Assembly: GCA_963700185.1 (NCBI GenBank)
Contig: CAVOWP010000031.1
Coordinates: 124,001 to 188,000, forward strand
Reading direction: 5' to 3'
Origin: AP-15 sp963700185
GTDB lineage: Bacteria > Pseudomonadota > Alphaproteobacteria > ATCC43930 > CGMCC-115725
DNA: 64,000 nucleotides
The translations under genes and the position numbers were made by a program. Below the pieces are notes generated by a model, which saw only the letters and a list, made by a program, of their open reading frames with translations, was not told the origin of the DNA and did not search any database. Below are positions 1-11,281 of this stretch, piece after piece. The stretch's first letter is position 1. Every line of letters begins with the position of its first letter.

Positions 1-3000
1 GCGCTTGCCGAGCTCCACGAAGCGTCCGTAGGGCCTGAGGATCGAAAGGCCTTTGTGGATGGCATCCCCTGCCACCGAATTCAACACCACGTCGATACCC
101 TCGCCGCGGGTAATTTCGCGAATGTCGTCGGCGAAGGCGAGCGAGCGAGAATCGACGATGTGGTGCGCTCCAATCCGGCGGAGAAACTCGCGTTTCTCGA
201 CCGAGCCGGCGGAAGCGAAAATTTCGGCGCCAACCCACAGGGCATATTGGACGGCGGCCAAGCCGACGCCGCCGGCGGCCCCGTGAATTAGGATCCGCTC
301 GCCCTTCTGCAATCGGGCGAGGTGGTGCAGCGAGTAATAGACCGTCAAGGCGGCGACCGGGAGCGTCGCAGCCTCCTCGAAGCTCGTCGATGCCGGTTTT
401 TTGAACAGGCCGTTCGCGGGCGCGGCGAGATGGGACGAGAACGCATCACGGGCGATGCCGAACACTGCGTCTCCAGGGCGAAGGTTGTCGACGCCGTCAC
501 CAACCGCAATGACTTCGCCCGCAAACTCCATGCCGAGCGTCGCACCCGCGAACCCACCCTCAAACGCTTCCTCCGGCAGCAGCCCGATGCGCTGCAGGAC
601 GTCCCGGAAGTTGAGGCCCGCTGCCCGCACTCGCGCTGTGACCTCTCCGGCGACGGGCCGCGGAATCACGATCCCTTGCAGGACAACGCCCTCCTGCGCT
701 TCGCCTTGCGCAAAGGTCAATCTGAACCCGGTTTCGTCGTCCTCCTCACGCGCGGCGGGCTCCGCCATTCCCCGCGTCAGTCGCGGCAGATAGCGCGCCC
801 GACCGCGCAACACGACTTCATCCTCGTCGTCGCGGTGGAGCAACTCTTCGACCAGCGCCTCACCCGCCGCGGCCGCGCTCCCGTCGGAATCGAGATCGAT
901 CAGCCGGCAAGAGATATCGGCCCGCTCGTTGATGATCGTGCGAGTGAGGCCCCAAAGCGGAGCTTGCCAAGGGCGTACGCATCCGTCCGACCGGTCCGGC
1001 GTCGGCATCGCGCCCGACGTGACGACTGTCAGCCGCGCGGACGCCGCCAGCCCCGCTGCGATCATCGCCTGCACCGCGACCAGCAGGTCGAAACTGCCGT
1101 GCCGCTGTGCCGCCAGCGGGTCTGACGGCGCTGCCTCGGCAGTTCCCCGCAGGTGCAGAATATGAAGCGGGCTGATGCTGTCTGCTGCGAGGATGCGGAA
1201 AAGCCGCGCATAGGCGTCCGAGTCCCCAGACGGAACATCGAACCGGTCGAGGCCGAGACAATCGAAGGAACGACCGGCCTGAGCGATCACAACGCGCTGC
1301 CCCATTTGATCGAGCGCGCGGATCACCGTGGCCGTGGGATCGGAGGCAATGTCATCCGCGAGCAACAGCCAGGTCGCCGGATCGATCTCGCGTCGCATCG
1401 ACAAGCGCGTTGCCGGCGTTGGCTTGCGTGCAATCAGCACAGCCCGGGCAGCGATCGGGTCGTCAGCGCCGAGAGAGACCACCTCCTCAAAGCAGGCGTC
1501 GAGGACGGCCCTCTCCCAATCACTCTCGCCTGGGTGATCGGAGGGCATCCCGAAGACGAGATCCTGAAAACCGCCCTCTTTCGGGACCATCAGCAGGAGA
1601 AGCCCGCCTGGTTTGAGCAACATGCGAATGGCGGCGAGATCCCGGTCAAGATCCGGCCACGCGGCGGGCCCCATCCCGGCGACAATCAGATCGTGTTGCT
1701 CGTCGTTGAAACCTTGCTCGGTAATATCCGCGCCGAGATCGAGCACCGCACAACGAACACTAGACAGGCCTGCGAAACGGGCCTCTGCCCGCGCGACCGC
1801 CGCCTCGCTCGGATCGGTGAAGACGTACTCGATGCGATCGGAAGGTACGGCCGCGAGCAACGCCGCCGTGAGCCCACCCGTCCCACCCCCGACCTCGAGA
1901 ATACTCAGCGGGCGGGTGCGCGGGATCATCTGGTACAGTCGCCGCACCACCCCGGCCGCGATATCGTTCGGCCTGCGGAAGAGCGGGTCGGAATCGTAGA
2001 ACTGCTCGACCGCGTCGAAGCCCCGCTCGACAGAAACCAAATCGACCGGATCGATCTTTGACCGCACGATCCCGGGAAGCGCCGCACCGTATCGCGCGAT
2101 CAGCTGCAAGCTCGCGAGGTAAGAGGGATGGCGGGCAACCGCCTCGCGCCAGAGGCATTCCGCCGGCGCGGCAGAACTAATCTCGGCGAGGCGCCACTCG
2201 GTGTGGTCGCACTCCGCGATCCCCGCCCGACGGGCGAACGCAAGAACCTTACCGAGGTAATGCTCTTGTTGGGATGCGATACGCTGCTCAGCGATAAGCT
2301 TCGAAACAACGAACCGACGGCGGCCAAAAGCGCTCGTCAACGCCTCTGCAGCACAGGCCGCAGCAACGCGATCGAGGAATGCGCGGGTCTCTTTATCGCG
2401 CTCGCGCTCACCGCTTATTGCCGCAAAAGGCACCGCTAGCGTCGCCGGTCGGGGCAAGTCTGCGGCACCATCGGCATACAGCGCCGAAGGCCGCAATTGA
2501 TAGCGCCACTGATAGGCTGGGATTTCACTCGGAGCACCCAGATCGACACGACGCAGGCGCAGGCCGTCGATCTCGGCGATCGTTTCCCCATTGGCGCCAA
2601 GCACCAAATAATGGCCGACAATCGAGCGAGCCGCGGACTGAACCAGGGTCATATGGCACCAGGCGATCCGTTCGCCGCGGCCGTAGAAACGGATCCGCTC
2701 CGCCTTGCTCGGGACAAAGACGACCCGGGCCTCCTCATCCAGCTGATCGGGAATGGTCGCAAGGGTCACCTGGAGGCAGGCGTCGAGCAGGGCCGGGTGA
2801 ATGCGATACTCGCGGAGTTCGGTCACTATCGCCGCGGGCGCGACGATGCGTCCGAGCGCCTCATTCTCGCCGGCCCAGACCTCCGCGACGCCCTGGAAGG
2901 CAGGTCCGTAGATCAGACCATGAGCAGCGAAGCGACGGTAGAGATCAGCGCCATCGACCCACTTGCCCATTCGCCCCTGGATCGCCTCGACGGAGGTGGT

Positions 3001-6000
3001 CCGCCCCGATGGGCCGCTCGGCAGGGGCACCGCACGGGCGACCGCGACAGGGGGCAGCGTGGTTTCCGACGTGTCGCCGCTTCGCAAACGAAACGCGCCG
3101 TCCTCGATCGACAGACCCACCTCGACCAAGGGCATCGCGCCGGCGCCAATCAAAACCGGGCGCCTGATCTCGAAGCCCTCGATCTCAACGCCGTTACAAG
3201 CGTGGTTCGATAAAACCGCCGAGATCGCCATTTCGATATAAGCTGTTCCCGGCAAGACCATGCTGTCTTGAACGACGTGATCGGTGAGCCACGAGAGCAG
3301 GGCCGGATCCAGACGGTTCTTCCAGGTACCGTCGGCGGTAGCCAGGCGCTTCCCCAATAGCGGGTGTTTGCGCGTGCTAAGTGATGCTCCGACCTCATTC
3401 TCGTCCTCGGAAAACCAGTAGCGCTCGCGCTGCCACGGGTAGGCAGGAAGCGGCACGAACCCACACCCGTCAGGGCGGAGGGCATGGTAGTCAATCGCGA
3501 CACCGGCGGCATAGCAGCGCCCGAGCGCCATCCACAGCGCATCGCACTCGCGCTCGTGACGTCGCAGGGTAGGTACCGAAATCCCCTCTCCGCCGGCAGC
3601 CTTCAGGCATTCGCGGAGATACCTGTCGAGTATGGGATGCGGGCCGATTTCGAGATAGACATTGAAGCCCTCCGCCTCCAGTGACGCGATCGCGGGCGCA
3701 AACTGAACAGGTTTGCGGATATTGTCCCACCAATACGCCGCGTCGAGCTGGCGCCCCTCGATCGTCGTGCCGGTAACCGTAGAGACAAAGCGCAGCCGGC
3801 CGTCTCGCGGCGCCAAGCCGTCGAGCCGGTCCAGCAGCTGGTCGCGGATCGGGTCCATGCAGCGACTGTGGAAGGCATAATCGAGGTCGAGGGGACGAAA
3901 GAAGATCTGGTTCGGCTCGAGTTCCGCACCGAGCGCGCCGATCGCAGCGGCGTCACCGGCAATAGTCACCGAGTTGGGGCTGTTGACCGCGGAAATCGTC
4001 AACCGATCGCCGTAAGGGCCGATGGCCAAAGCGGCATTCTCGGGCGACAGCCCGACGGCGGCCATCCGACCGGTCCCGGCGGTGCGCCCTTGCGCCCTGC
4101 TGCGCTCGGCGATGACCCGGCAAGCTTCGGCGAGCGACAGAATACCCGCCGCGTAAGCCGCCGACACTTCTCCGACACTGTGGCCGAGCACGGCATGGGC
4201 TTCGATCCCGTGCGCCGCCAACCATTCGAGCGTCGCTACCTGCACCGCAAAGAGCGCCGGTTGCGCGATCTCGGTTCTATCGAAGAGGTTTGCCGGTTCC
4301 GCCGATTGCAGGATGTTCGTTACCGACCATCCGACGAGTGGGCGGAGCGCGGCATCGACCCGTTCGATACACCCAGCGATGAACGGATCGGCGAGCAAGT
4401 CCCGCCCCATCCCGCGCCATTGCGCGCCGTTTCCCGAAAACACCAGCGCCAACCGAGCCGGCGTGGCGCGAGCATGCCCGTGGGCGAGTAGCGGGGGCGA
4501 ATCGCCGGCGGCATATGCCTCGAGCCGGGCAGCGAATTCCTCGTGGCTGCGGCCGAAGGCGGCGAGCCGATGCTGGTGATGGGTCCGCCGGGTGGCGGCG
4601 CTGCGACACAAAGCCCGTAAGGGAGGCGCCGTCGGCGATCGCAGCAGTTCGACGTAGCGCAGCGCCAAGCTCCTGAGGGCCTCCGCATCATGCGCCGAGA
4701 TCAGCAACGGCCGGATCTCTCGGTCGTCTGTCGCCGCACCCCGGCGCACCGGTGTGGAAGCAACGGGCTCCGGGTTCCGAATAACGACATGGGCGTTGGT
4801 ACCCCCGAACCCGAACGAATTGACGCCCATCGTCAAGCGGCCCGTGGGCAGTTCCGTGTATTCGGCAACGACGGAGAGATTGAGTTCCTCGAACGGGATC
4901 TGCGGGTTGGGGTTGGTGAAATGCAGCGTGCGCGGGATCGCACGGTGACGAAGCGCCAGAACGACCTTGAGGAGCCCGGCAAGCCCCGAGGCAGATTCGA
5001 GATGGCCGATATTGCTCTTGACGGAACCGATGCGGCAGCGATCGCCGGGCGCCCGCGAAACGCCGAGCACATTTCCCAACGCAGCACATTCGATCGGGTC
5101 GCCGACGCTCGTGCCGGTCCCGTGCGCCTCGATATAAGTGATCTCGCCCGGGTCGATCCCGGCGTCGCGATACACTTGCCGCAGCAATGCCTCTTGCGCC
5201 GCTTGGTTCGGCATCGCCAACCCTTTGGTGCGGCCATCAGAATTGACGCCCGAACCGACGAGGACCGCGTGTACCGGATTATCCTCGGCGATCGCCTGAG
5301 CGAGCGGCTTTAGAATGACGACCGCTCCGCCTTCCGACCGAACATAACCATCTCCAGCCGCGTCAAAGGGGCGGCATCGCCCGGTTGGCGACAGCATGCG
5401 GGCCTTTGAAAAACCGATGCCCGCCGACGGCGACAGCAGCGCATTGACCCCGGCCGCGATCGCCAGGCTCGATTCGCCCCGCCACAAGCTGACACAGGCT
5501 TCGTGCACCGCGACCAGCGACGATGAGCAGGCGGTGTCGACAGCGAAGCTCGGACCGTGCAAGTCGAAAACATACGATATTCGATTCGCCGCGTTGCTGA
5601 TCGCGCTGCCGGACATCACGTAGGGGTCGACCTGGTTCGGTTCGTCGCGCTGCATCGCGGCGTAATCGGACAGCGAGATGCCGACAAAAACACCGGTCTG
5701 CGATCCGGCGAGTCGCTCAGGAACGATGCCCCCGCTCTCTAGCGCTTCCCAGGTCAGCTCCAAAAGTAGACGTTGCTGCGGGTCGATTCGCCGAGCTTCG
5801 CGCGGAGAAATCCCGAAGAACCCGGCATCGAACTTGTCTATGTCCGCGATGAACCCGCCCGCGCGCGTATACATCTTGCCGGGCTTGGCCGGGTCGGGAT
5901 GGAAGTACGCGTCGACATCCCAGCGGTCGTCGGGTATCTCGCCGACAGAATCCCTCCCCGCTTTGAGCAAGCGACCAGAATTCTTCCAGGTCAGCAGCAC

Positions 6001-6073
6001 CCGGCAACCGACACGCCAACCCGACCAGGGCGACGGGGAAAGTTTCTTCCACGTTGTTACTCTCCGTAGCCAT
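1..6073 (-). CDS. Type I polyketide synthase, 5' part (KS-AT-DH-MT-ER...), frameshifted, truncated by window edge
   Basis: Multidomain PKS read leftwards. Start ATG at 6073 follows AAGGAG nine bases upstream. Ketosynthase (about 6040-4750) has DTACSSS, EAHGTGT and a NIGHLE motif; acyltransferase (about 4460-3540) has GHSVGE and YAFH, which suggests malonyl rather than methylmalonyl but is not decisive. Dehydratase (about 3400-2500) has the active-site His in HVVQDSMVLP, with Asp where Gly is usual. A C-methyltransferase (VGGGTGG near 1890) comes next, then enoyl reductase (about 760-1, NADPH-loop HGAAGGVG, ending FVELGKR at base 1). KR and ACP would lie outside. The first 35 or so codons are in one frame and everything from LLKAGRDSV on is in another; one extra base near 5970 breaks the frame. 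Domain order is that of a highly reducing iterative-type module. Product unknown. Confidence 0.93.
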
Positions 6074-6591
6074 GCAGTCTGGAGCTCCTTGGTAATTCGT
6101 TCGCTTCTTAAGGGTTGGACATGATAGCACCCTGCGGTTTTACGTAGGGGTCGGATCGAAACTCCCCGGCGATCAAATCTAACGCAACAAAAAGATCACG
6201 TCCGTCAAGCTGGTGGAGATTGGAGACTAAAGCTGAGGCGCCACGGGTGCGGCGCTTGGTGGAATCGGCTGCGGTGCATGCACCGCAAGGGTGGGCAATC
6301 GACGGCGTGGCGGATTGTGCTTCGGCCCCCGATGACCGGCTCTACCACTTCCGCCTGGTTTCGTCGCGTCAGGCCTCGACGACACGCTGGACAGCCGCGG
6401 TTCCCCCATCCCGGTGTGTCCGTTCCCGACGCGACACAGACTTGTACCGGGGTGATGTTGTCAAGCTCGAAATAATCGGCCGTGCGTCAGTGCACGTCGC
6501 ATGCCCGCTCCGAACTCGAGATGGCGGCGCCGGTGCACGGGCAGAGATCGACCCGTCGGCGCGCAAGCCTTCCTCGAGCGCGACACCGGCA
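6074..6591. other. Intergenic region upstream of PKS, no gene recognised
   Basis: This 518-base stretch holds only the PKS ribosome-binding site (AAGGAG near 6085-6090) and presumably its promoter. I looked on the minus strand for a missing C-terminal domain of allophanate hydrolase downstream of the amidase and found no convincing match. Confidence 0.5.
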
Positions 6592-7947
6592 TTATGCGTG
6601 GAGGCGTGCTGTCAAATCGAGCAACGCGCGCTCGGCAAAGGCGGGAGCGATCAACGAAACCCCGAAGGGGAGCCGGTTCTTGCGAAAACCCGCAGGAACC
6701 GCAATCGCCGTCAGATCGAGCAGGTTCACGAAATTCGTATAAAGACCGAGATTGGCGTTGAGGCCGAACGGGTCGGCGTCAACCGCAGCTTTCTGGTAGA
6801 TCGTGCCGGTGGTCGGCAGAAGCAGCACGTCGATCGATCTGAATGCGAGATCGGTCTCACGCTTCAGCCGCGCCAGCTCGTATAGGGCGCGATAGGCGTC
6901 TAGCGCGCTGTAATGCCGGCCCTTCTCGATGATCGAACGGGTCACCGGGAGAATTGCATCGGGATCATTTTCCAGAAGCGCTTGCGTTGCGTGCAGGCGC
7001 TCGGCCAACCAAGGGCCACCGTAAAGGAGTCGGCCGGCATCGCGAAACGGCGCGAAATCTGCCTTCACCCGGGTTCCGCCGACCTGCTCGAGTTTGGTTA
7101 TCGCTGCCGCAAAGAGAAATCCGGCTTCGCGATCACCAAAGAACTCGAGATCGCCCGGCGGTGGCACGCCAAATCGGGGCTTCGGGCCAAAGCTCCGCAA
7201 TTCTGCAGACGAAGCCTTGCGGGCGAGAGGATCGTGGAGATCGAAGCACGCCGCAACATCGAGCACCGCGCCGGCGTCCTGCGCCGAAAGCGCAAACACC
7301 GAGACGCAGTCGAGCGACCTGCAAGCCGGGACAACGCCGCGGGTGCTGAGCACGCCTCGCGTCGGCTTCAGCCCGACGATGTTGTTAAAGGCTGCCGGAA
7401 CGCGTCCCGAGCCGGCCGTATCGGTGCCGAGAGTAAAGCTGACGAGCCCGGCGGCCACCGCCACCGCCGAGCCGGAGCTCGAACCGCCGGGTATGTAAAG
7501 CGCATTGAAGGGATTGCGGGGCACGCCGTAGGGCGAGCGGGTGCCGACCAATCCGGCGGCAAACTGATCGAGGTTGGTTTTGCCGACCAGCACGGCGCCC
7601 GCAGAAACCAGTTGCCGCACAACCGGGGCGGTTTCCGATGGGGTATAGGCGAAGGCCGGACAGGCAGCGGTCGTGGGCGTGCCGGCGACATCGATATTGT
7701 CTTTGACGGCAAATGGGATTCCGAAGAGTGGCAGGCGCTCGATCAAATCGGGATCTGCGGCTGCCGCAACGTCGAGTTCAGCTGCGCGTTGCCTCAGCGC
7801 GGCATCGCACGTTCGGGTAATCCACAGGGCCGGATCGTCCCATTTTGCGATGCGCATCTGCACCCGCTCGATCAGCTCGCTTGCCGAAAGCTCGCCGCTG
7901 AGAAAGGCGGTCCGCAGCCGCGCGATTTGCAAAGGCTCTTCAACCAT
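6592..7947 (-). CDS. Amidase-signature enzyme, allophanate-hydrolase-like (AtzF amidase domain only)
   Basis: About 450 residues with the amidase-signature fold. Counting from the TTG codon at 7950 as residue 1, the catalytic Lys lies in VKDNID (about residue 83), the cis-Ser in GGSSSGS (about 157) and the nucleophilic Ser in GTDTAGSGR (about 181). The sequence most resembles the N-terminal amidase domain of allophanate hydrolase, which releases ammonia and CO2 from allophanate (urea-1-carboxylate). It stops at LTARLHA, where that domain normally ends, so the C-terminal domain of full AtzF is absent. It is divergent from a biuret-hydrolase-like gene, which supports a role in biuret or urea-derivative breakdown. 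ATG 7947 follows a TTG that could also start. A related amide hydrolase remains possible. Confidence 0.82.
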   Translation of the reverse strand: MVEEPLQIARLRTAFLSGELSASELIERVQMRIAKWDDPALWITRTCDAALRQRAAELDVAAAADPDLIERLPLFGIPFAVKDNIDVAGTPTTAACPAFAYTPSETAPVVRQLVSAGAVLVGKTNLDQFAAGLVGTRSPYGVPRNPFNALYIPGGSSSGSAVAVAAGLVSFTLGTDTAGSGRVPAAFNNIVGLKPTRGVLSTRGVVPACRSLDCVSVFALSAQDAGAVLDVAACFDLHDPLARKASSAELRSFGPKPRFGVPPPGDLEFFGDREAGFLFAAAITKLEQVGGTRVKADFAPFRDAGRLLYGGPWLAERLHATQALLENDPDAILPVTRSIIEKGRHYSALDAYRALYELARLKRETDLAFRSIDVLLLPTTGTIYQKAAVDADPFGLNANLGLYTNFVNLLDLTAIAVPAGFRKNRLPFGVSLIAPAFAERALLDLTARLHA

Positions 7948-8019
7948 CAATTAGACGCCATACTCATTGGCACAGCATTTGAAACAGGCGGGATCGCGCG
8001 TCAACAAATGGATGGGGTG

Positions 8020-8703
8020 ATGGCCGAACAGTATGTGGCGGCCGACCCGTATCCCTGGCCTTTCAATGGGGATCTGCAGCCCGAGAATACGGCTCTCATC
8101 GTAATCGATATGCAAATCGATTTTTGTGGCATCGGCGGCTATGTCGACCGGATGGGGTACGACCTGTCGCTGACCCGCGCGCCGATCACGCCGATCGCGG
8201 CGGTGCTGTCCGCGATGCGGCGCGGCGGGTTTCATGTCATGCACACTCGCGAAGGTCATCGGCCGGACCTTGCCGATCTGCCGGAGAACAAGCGCTGGCG
8301 CTCACGGCGCATCGGCGCCGGCATCGGCGACCCTGGCCCGTGCGGCCGCATCCTGGTGCGCGGCGAGCCCGGCTGGGAGATCATTCCCGAACTGGCGCCC
8401 GTGCCCGGCGAGCCGATCATCGACAAGCCCGGCAAGGGCTCGTTCTGCGCCACCGATTTTGAATTGATGCTGCGGCTGCGCGGCATCGCCAACCTCGTTC
8501 TGACCGGGATCACCACCGACGTGTGCGTTCACACCACGATGCGCGAGGCGAACGATCGCGGGTTCGAATGTCTGCTGCTGGAAGACTGCTGCGGCGCGAC
8601 CGACCGGTCGAACCATGAACACGCGATCAAAATGGTCAAGATGCAGGGCGGGGTGTTTGGTGCGGTCGCTGACTCGGCGGCCCTGCTCCGGCTCGTCGGG
8701 TGA
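8020..8703 (+). CDS. Biuret amidohydrolase-like cysteine hydrolase (isochorismatase family), copy 1
   Basis: A 227-residue cysteine hydrolase. The expected triad is visible: Asp34 in IDMQIDF, Lys136 in DKPGKGSF and Cys169 in TTDVCVHT; the 33-residue Lys-Cys spacing matches biuret hydrolase. The family hydrolyses biuret to allophanate, the substrate of the enzyme encoded divergently next door. The start could instead be ATG 8008, four codons upstream. Biuret, triuret or another ureide are the likely substrates; the exact one is inferred from the neighbours. Confidence 0.85.
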   Translation: MAEQYVAADPYPWPFNGDLQPENTALIVIDMQIDFCGIGGYVDRMGYDLSLTRAPITPIAAVLSAMRRGGFHVMHTREGHRPDLADLPENKRWRSRRIGAGIGDPGPCGRILVRGEPGWEIIPELAPVPGEPIIDKPGKGSFCATDFELMLRLRGIANLVLTGITTDVCVHTTMREANDRGFECLLLEDCCGATDRSNHEHAIKMVKMQGGVFGAVADSAALLRLVG

Positions 8704-8918
8704 GCCTCGGGGGCGCAGCGCGACGTACTGGCGCCTGTTTTTCTAGCATTCGCCTAAATTAACGACACTGGAGTAACGGCCCAGAGGGCCGGCGCCAGAA
8801 AAAGGCACTCTTCGCGTGGCACGTGGTTTGCTCAATGTCATAGCCTAATATTTGCTGCCGGTTAAGGGTCTAGATCCCAGCACCAACCGGCCGGCCGTCG
8901 TGAGGACTGAGAGGGGTT

Positions 8919-9596
8919 ATGACGGCGATCGTCGCGGCAGAGCCATACCCCTTCGATTTGGTGGCGGCCCATGCGGGTCTTGTCATCATCGATATGCAGA
9001 GGGATTTCCTCGAACCCGGCGGGTTCGGCGCAGCGCTCGGCAATGACGTGTCGCTTCTGCGGCGGACGATTGCGCCGACCCGGCGCCTGCTTGAGGCGGC
9101 ACGAATGGCGGGGCTGACCGTCATCCACACCCGCGAAGGGCATCGTCCCGACCTCGCCGATCTGCCGCCGGCTAAGAAGGCTCGCGGCAGACTCCCAAAC
9201 GGTATTGGCGACCCGGGCCCAATGGGCCGGATCTTGGTGCGCGGCGAACCGGGACACGACATCATCCCGGAACTCTACCCGGTGCCCGGCGAGCCGGTCG
9301 TCGACAAGCCGGGCAAGGGCGCATTCCACGCCACCGATCTCGATGCGATGCTGAAGAACCGCGGCATCACCCAGCTCATTGTCTGCGGCGTGACCACCGA
9401 AGTCTGCGTCAATACCACGGTCAGAGAGGCCAATGACCGCGGGTACGAATGTGTGGTCGTGGAGGATTGCGTCGGCTCGTATTTCCCGGAATTTCAGGAG
9501 ATGGGCCTGCGGATGATCAAGGCGCAGGGCGGCATCTTCGGTTGGGTTGCTTCATCCGAAGCGGTCATCGCGGCGCTCCCGACATGCGGCTCGTGA
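8919..9596 (+). CDS. Biuret amidohydrolase-like cysteine hydrolase (isochorismatase family), copy 2
   Basis: A 225-residue paralogue of the enzyme at 8020-8703, with Asp29 (IDMQRDF), Lys130 (DKPGKGAF) and Cys163 (TTEVCVNT) in the same spacing. The start has GAGGGG a few bases upstream. The two copies share long blocks (TREGHRPDLADLP, ILVRGEPG, VREANDRG) but differ after the Cys, so they may have different ureide substrates. The permease gene begins 10 bases after the stop, so the two are probably co-transcribed. Confidence 0.86.
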   Translation: MTAIVAAEPYPFDLVAAHAGLVIIDMQRDFLEPGGFGAALGNDVSLLRRTIAPTRRLLEAARMAGLTVIHTREGHRPDLADLPPAKKARGRLPNGIGDPGPMGRILVRGEPGHDIIPELYPVPGEPVVDKPGKGAFHATDLDAMLKNRGITQLIVCGVTTEVCVNTTVREANDRGYECVVVEDCVGSYFPEFQEMGLRMIKAQGGIFGWVASSEAVIAALPTCGS

Positions 9597-9606
9597 GGAG
9601 AGGCCC

Positions 9607-11181
9607 ATGAATACGTCGTCCGACGCGCCGCGTTGGTGGGTCCCCGGCGATTGGAACGGGTTTTTCGGTCTGTTCACCAATGTCGTTCTGAATGTCATCG
9701 TGCTGACCGGACTTTGCCTGCATGTCGTGAACCTGCCGGCGGATATTGTCTACGGTCGGATCCTCCCCGCTCTCGGCATCGCATTGCCGCTCGGCAACCT
9801 GTACTATGCCTACCTCGCTTGGCGGCTCGCCAAGAACGAAGGGCGCAATGATGTAACGGCAATGCCGTACGGGCCGAGCGTGCCCCATATGTTCATCGTC
9901 GTCTTCCTGATCATGTTGCCGATCTATTTGAAGACGCACGATCCGTTGCTCGCGTGGCAGTCGGGATTGGTATGGTGCCTGGTCATCGGTGCCATTGTAC
10001 TCTTGGGCGCCTTCGTCGGGCCCACAGTGAGAAAATACACACCCCGTGCCGCAATGCTCGGCACCCTTGCCGGCATTTCCATTGCCTTTATTTCGATGCG
10101 GCCCGCATTTCTCGGCTGGGAGGACCCTTGGCTGTTCATGCTGTCGCTGACCATTGTCCTGGTCAGTTGGATGGCCGGCATACGCCTACCCTATGGTCTT
10201 CCGGGCGGCCTTGCCGCGGTGGTGTTGGGGACGGTGCTTGCGTGGCTGGCCAAGCTGGTTCACCTCGACGATTTGATGCAGCCCGCGGAAGTCGTCTCTG
10301 CCTTTAGTCAGTTTGGTCTGCGGCTGCCCTATCCGTCGAGCGACTTCGCCAAGGCAATCGGCGACATCGGCCCGCTGTTGGTTACGGCCGTACCACTCGG
10401 CATCTACAATTTCACCGAGGGCATGAACAACGTCGAGAGTGCGGCCGCCGCAGGCGACGATTACAGCCTGCGCCAGATTCTGCTGGCAGACGGCACGGGC
10501 GCGATTGTTGGGGCATTGCTCGGCAGCCCATTTCCGCCGGCCGTGTATATCGGCCACCCCGGATGGAAGGCAGTCGGCGGGCGGATCGGGTATTCGCTGG
10601 CGACGGGTGTCGTCATCGGCATCGTCTGCTTCCTCGGGCTCACAGCACTGCTACTCGCGGTCATCCCGTTGGTAGCGATCCTACCGATCCTGCTGTATAT
10701 CGGCCTGGTCATCGGCGCGCAGGCATTTCAGGCGACGCCGTCACGGCATGCCCCGGCGATCGTGCTGGCGATCCTGCCGAACATCGCCGCCTGGGCACAG
10801 ACTTTGATCGACGGAGCGCTCGGCGCGGCAGGCACTTCAGCCGAGCAAGTTGGCATGGCCAAGCTCGGCGCCGCCGGGGTCGTCTATCACGGGATGGCTC
10901 TGCTCGGCGGCGGCGCGGTGCTCGCCGGATTGATCCTGGGCGCCATTGCCGCCTTTATCATCGACCGGAAATTCGAGTGGGCCGCTCTGTTCGCCGGCGC
11001 GGGCGCCGTGCTCTCGTTCTTCGGCTTCATCCACGGCACATCGCTGGGCATCGGCAATTCGGGGCCGGTGGCGCTCGGCTATCTGATCGTCGCCGGCGTC
11101 TGCTACGCACTCAGCAGGCAGGATTACGTGGAAGCGGTGGTTTCAGCCGAGGAGGCTGCACACGCCGTCGGAGAGGACTGA
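9607..11181 (+). CDS. NCS2-type (xanthine/uracil/AzgA-like) membrane permease
   Basis: A 524-residue protein with about a dozen hydrophobic segments and the NCS2 pattern, including a substrate-region stretch around FTEGMNNVESAAAAGDDY. A strong GAGGAG precedes ATG 9607. It sits directly behind a biuret-hydrolase-like gene, so uptake of biuret or a related nitrogenous ring or ureide is the best guess. NCS2 relatives usually carry purines, uracil or related bases by proton symport. Substrate is inferred only. Confidence 0.85.
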   Translation: MNTSSDAPRWWVPGDWNGFFGLFTNVVLNVIVLTGLCLHVVNLPADIVYGRILPALGIALPLGNLYYAYLAWRLAKNEGRNDVTAMPYGPSVPHMFIVVFLIMLPIYLKTHDPLLAWQSGLVWCLVIGAIVLLGAFVGPTVRKYTPRAAMLGTLAGISIAFISMRPAFLGWEDPWLFMLSLTIVLVSWMAGIRLPYGLPGGLAAVVLGTVLAWLAKLVHLDDLMQPAEVVSAFSQFGLRLPYPSSDFAKAIGDIGPLLVTAVPLGIYNFTEGMNNVESAAAAGDDYSLRQILLADGTGAIVGALLGSPFPPAVYIGHPGWKAVGGRIGYSLATGVVIGIVCFLGLTALLLAVIPLVAILPILLYIGLVIGAQAFQATPSRHAPAIVLAILPNIAAWAQTLIDGALGAAGTSAEQVGMAKLGAAGVVYHGMALLGGGAVLAGLILGAIAAFIIDRKFEWAALFAGAGAVLSFFGFIHGTSLGIGNSGPVALGYLIVAGVCYALSRQDYVEAVVSAEEAAHAVGED

Positions 11182-11254
11182 TCGCCGCGCATTGCGGCAT
11201 GAGCCGCGGAATTTAGCGCAGGTTTCGATCGGATCGAACCGCCGCCCTCGGACT

Positions 11255-11281
11255 GTCATTGCGAGCGCAGCGAAGCAATCT
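11255..11281. repeat. Dispersed intergenic repeat (GTCATTGCGAGCGNAGCGAAGC type)
   Basis: Within the 420-base gap before the Rieske gene, the segment GTCATTGCGAGCGCAGCGAA continues with GCAATC. This palindromic consensus is scattered through many alphaproteobacterial genomes. The rest of the gap shows no gene. Confidence 0.7.

Noticed and set aside
322..3213. Several long plus-strand open frames opposite the PKS
   Set aside because: They are antisense to intact PKS domains, have Arg-rich composition and match nothing; they arise from high GC in the coding strand.
6227..6566. Possible remnant of the allophanate hydrolase C-terminal domain
   Set aside because: None of the three minus-strand frames shows the domain's conserved segments.
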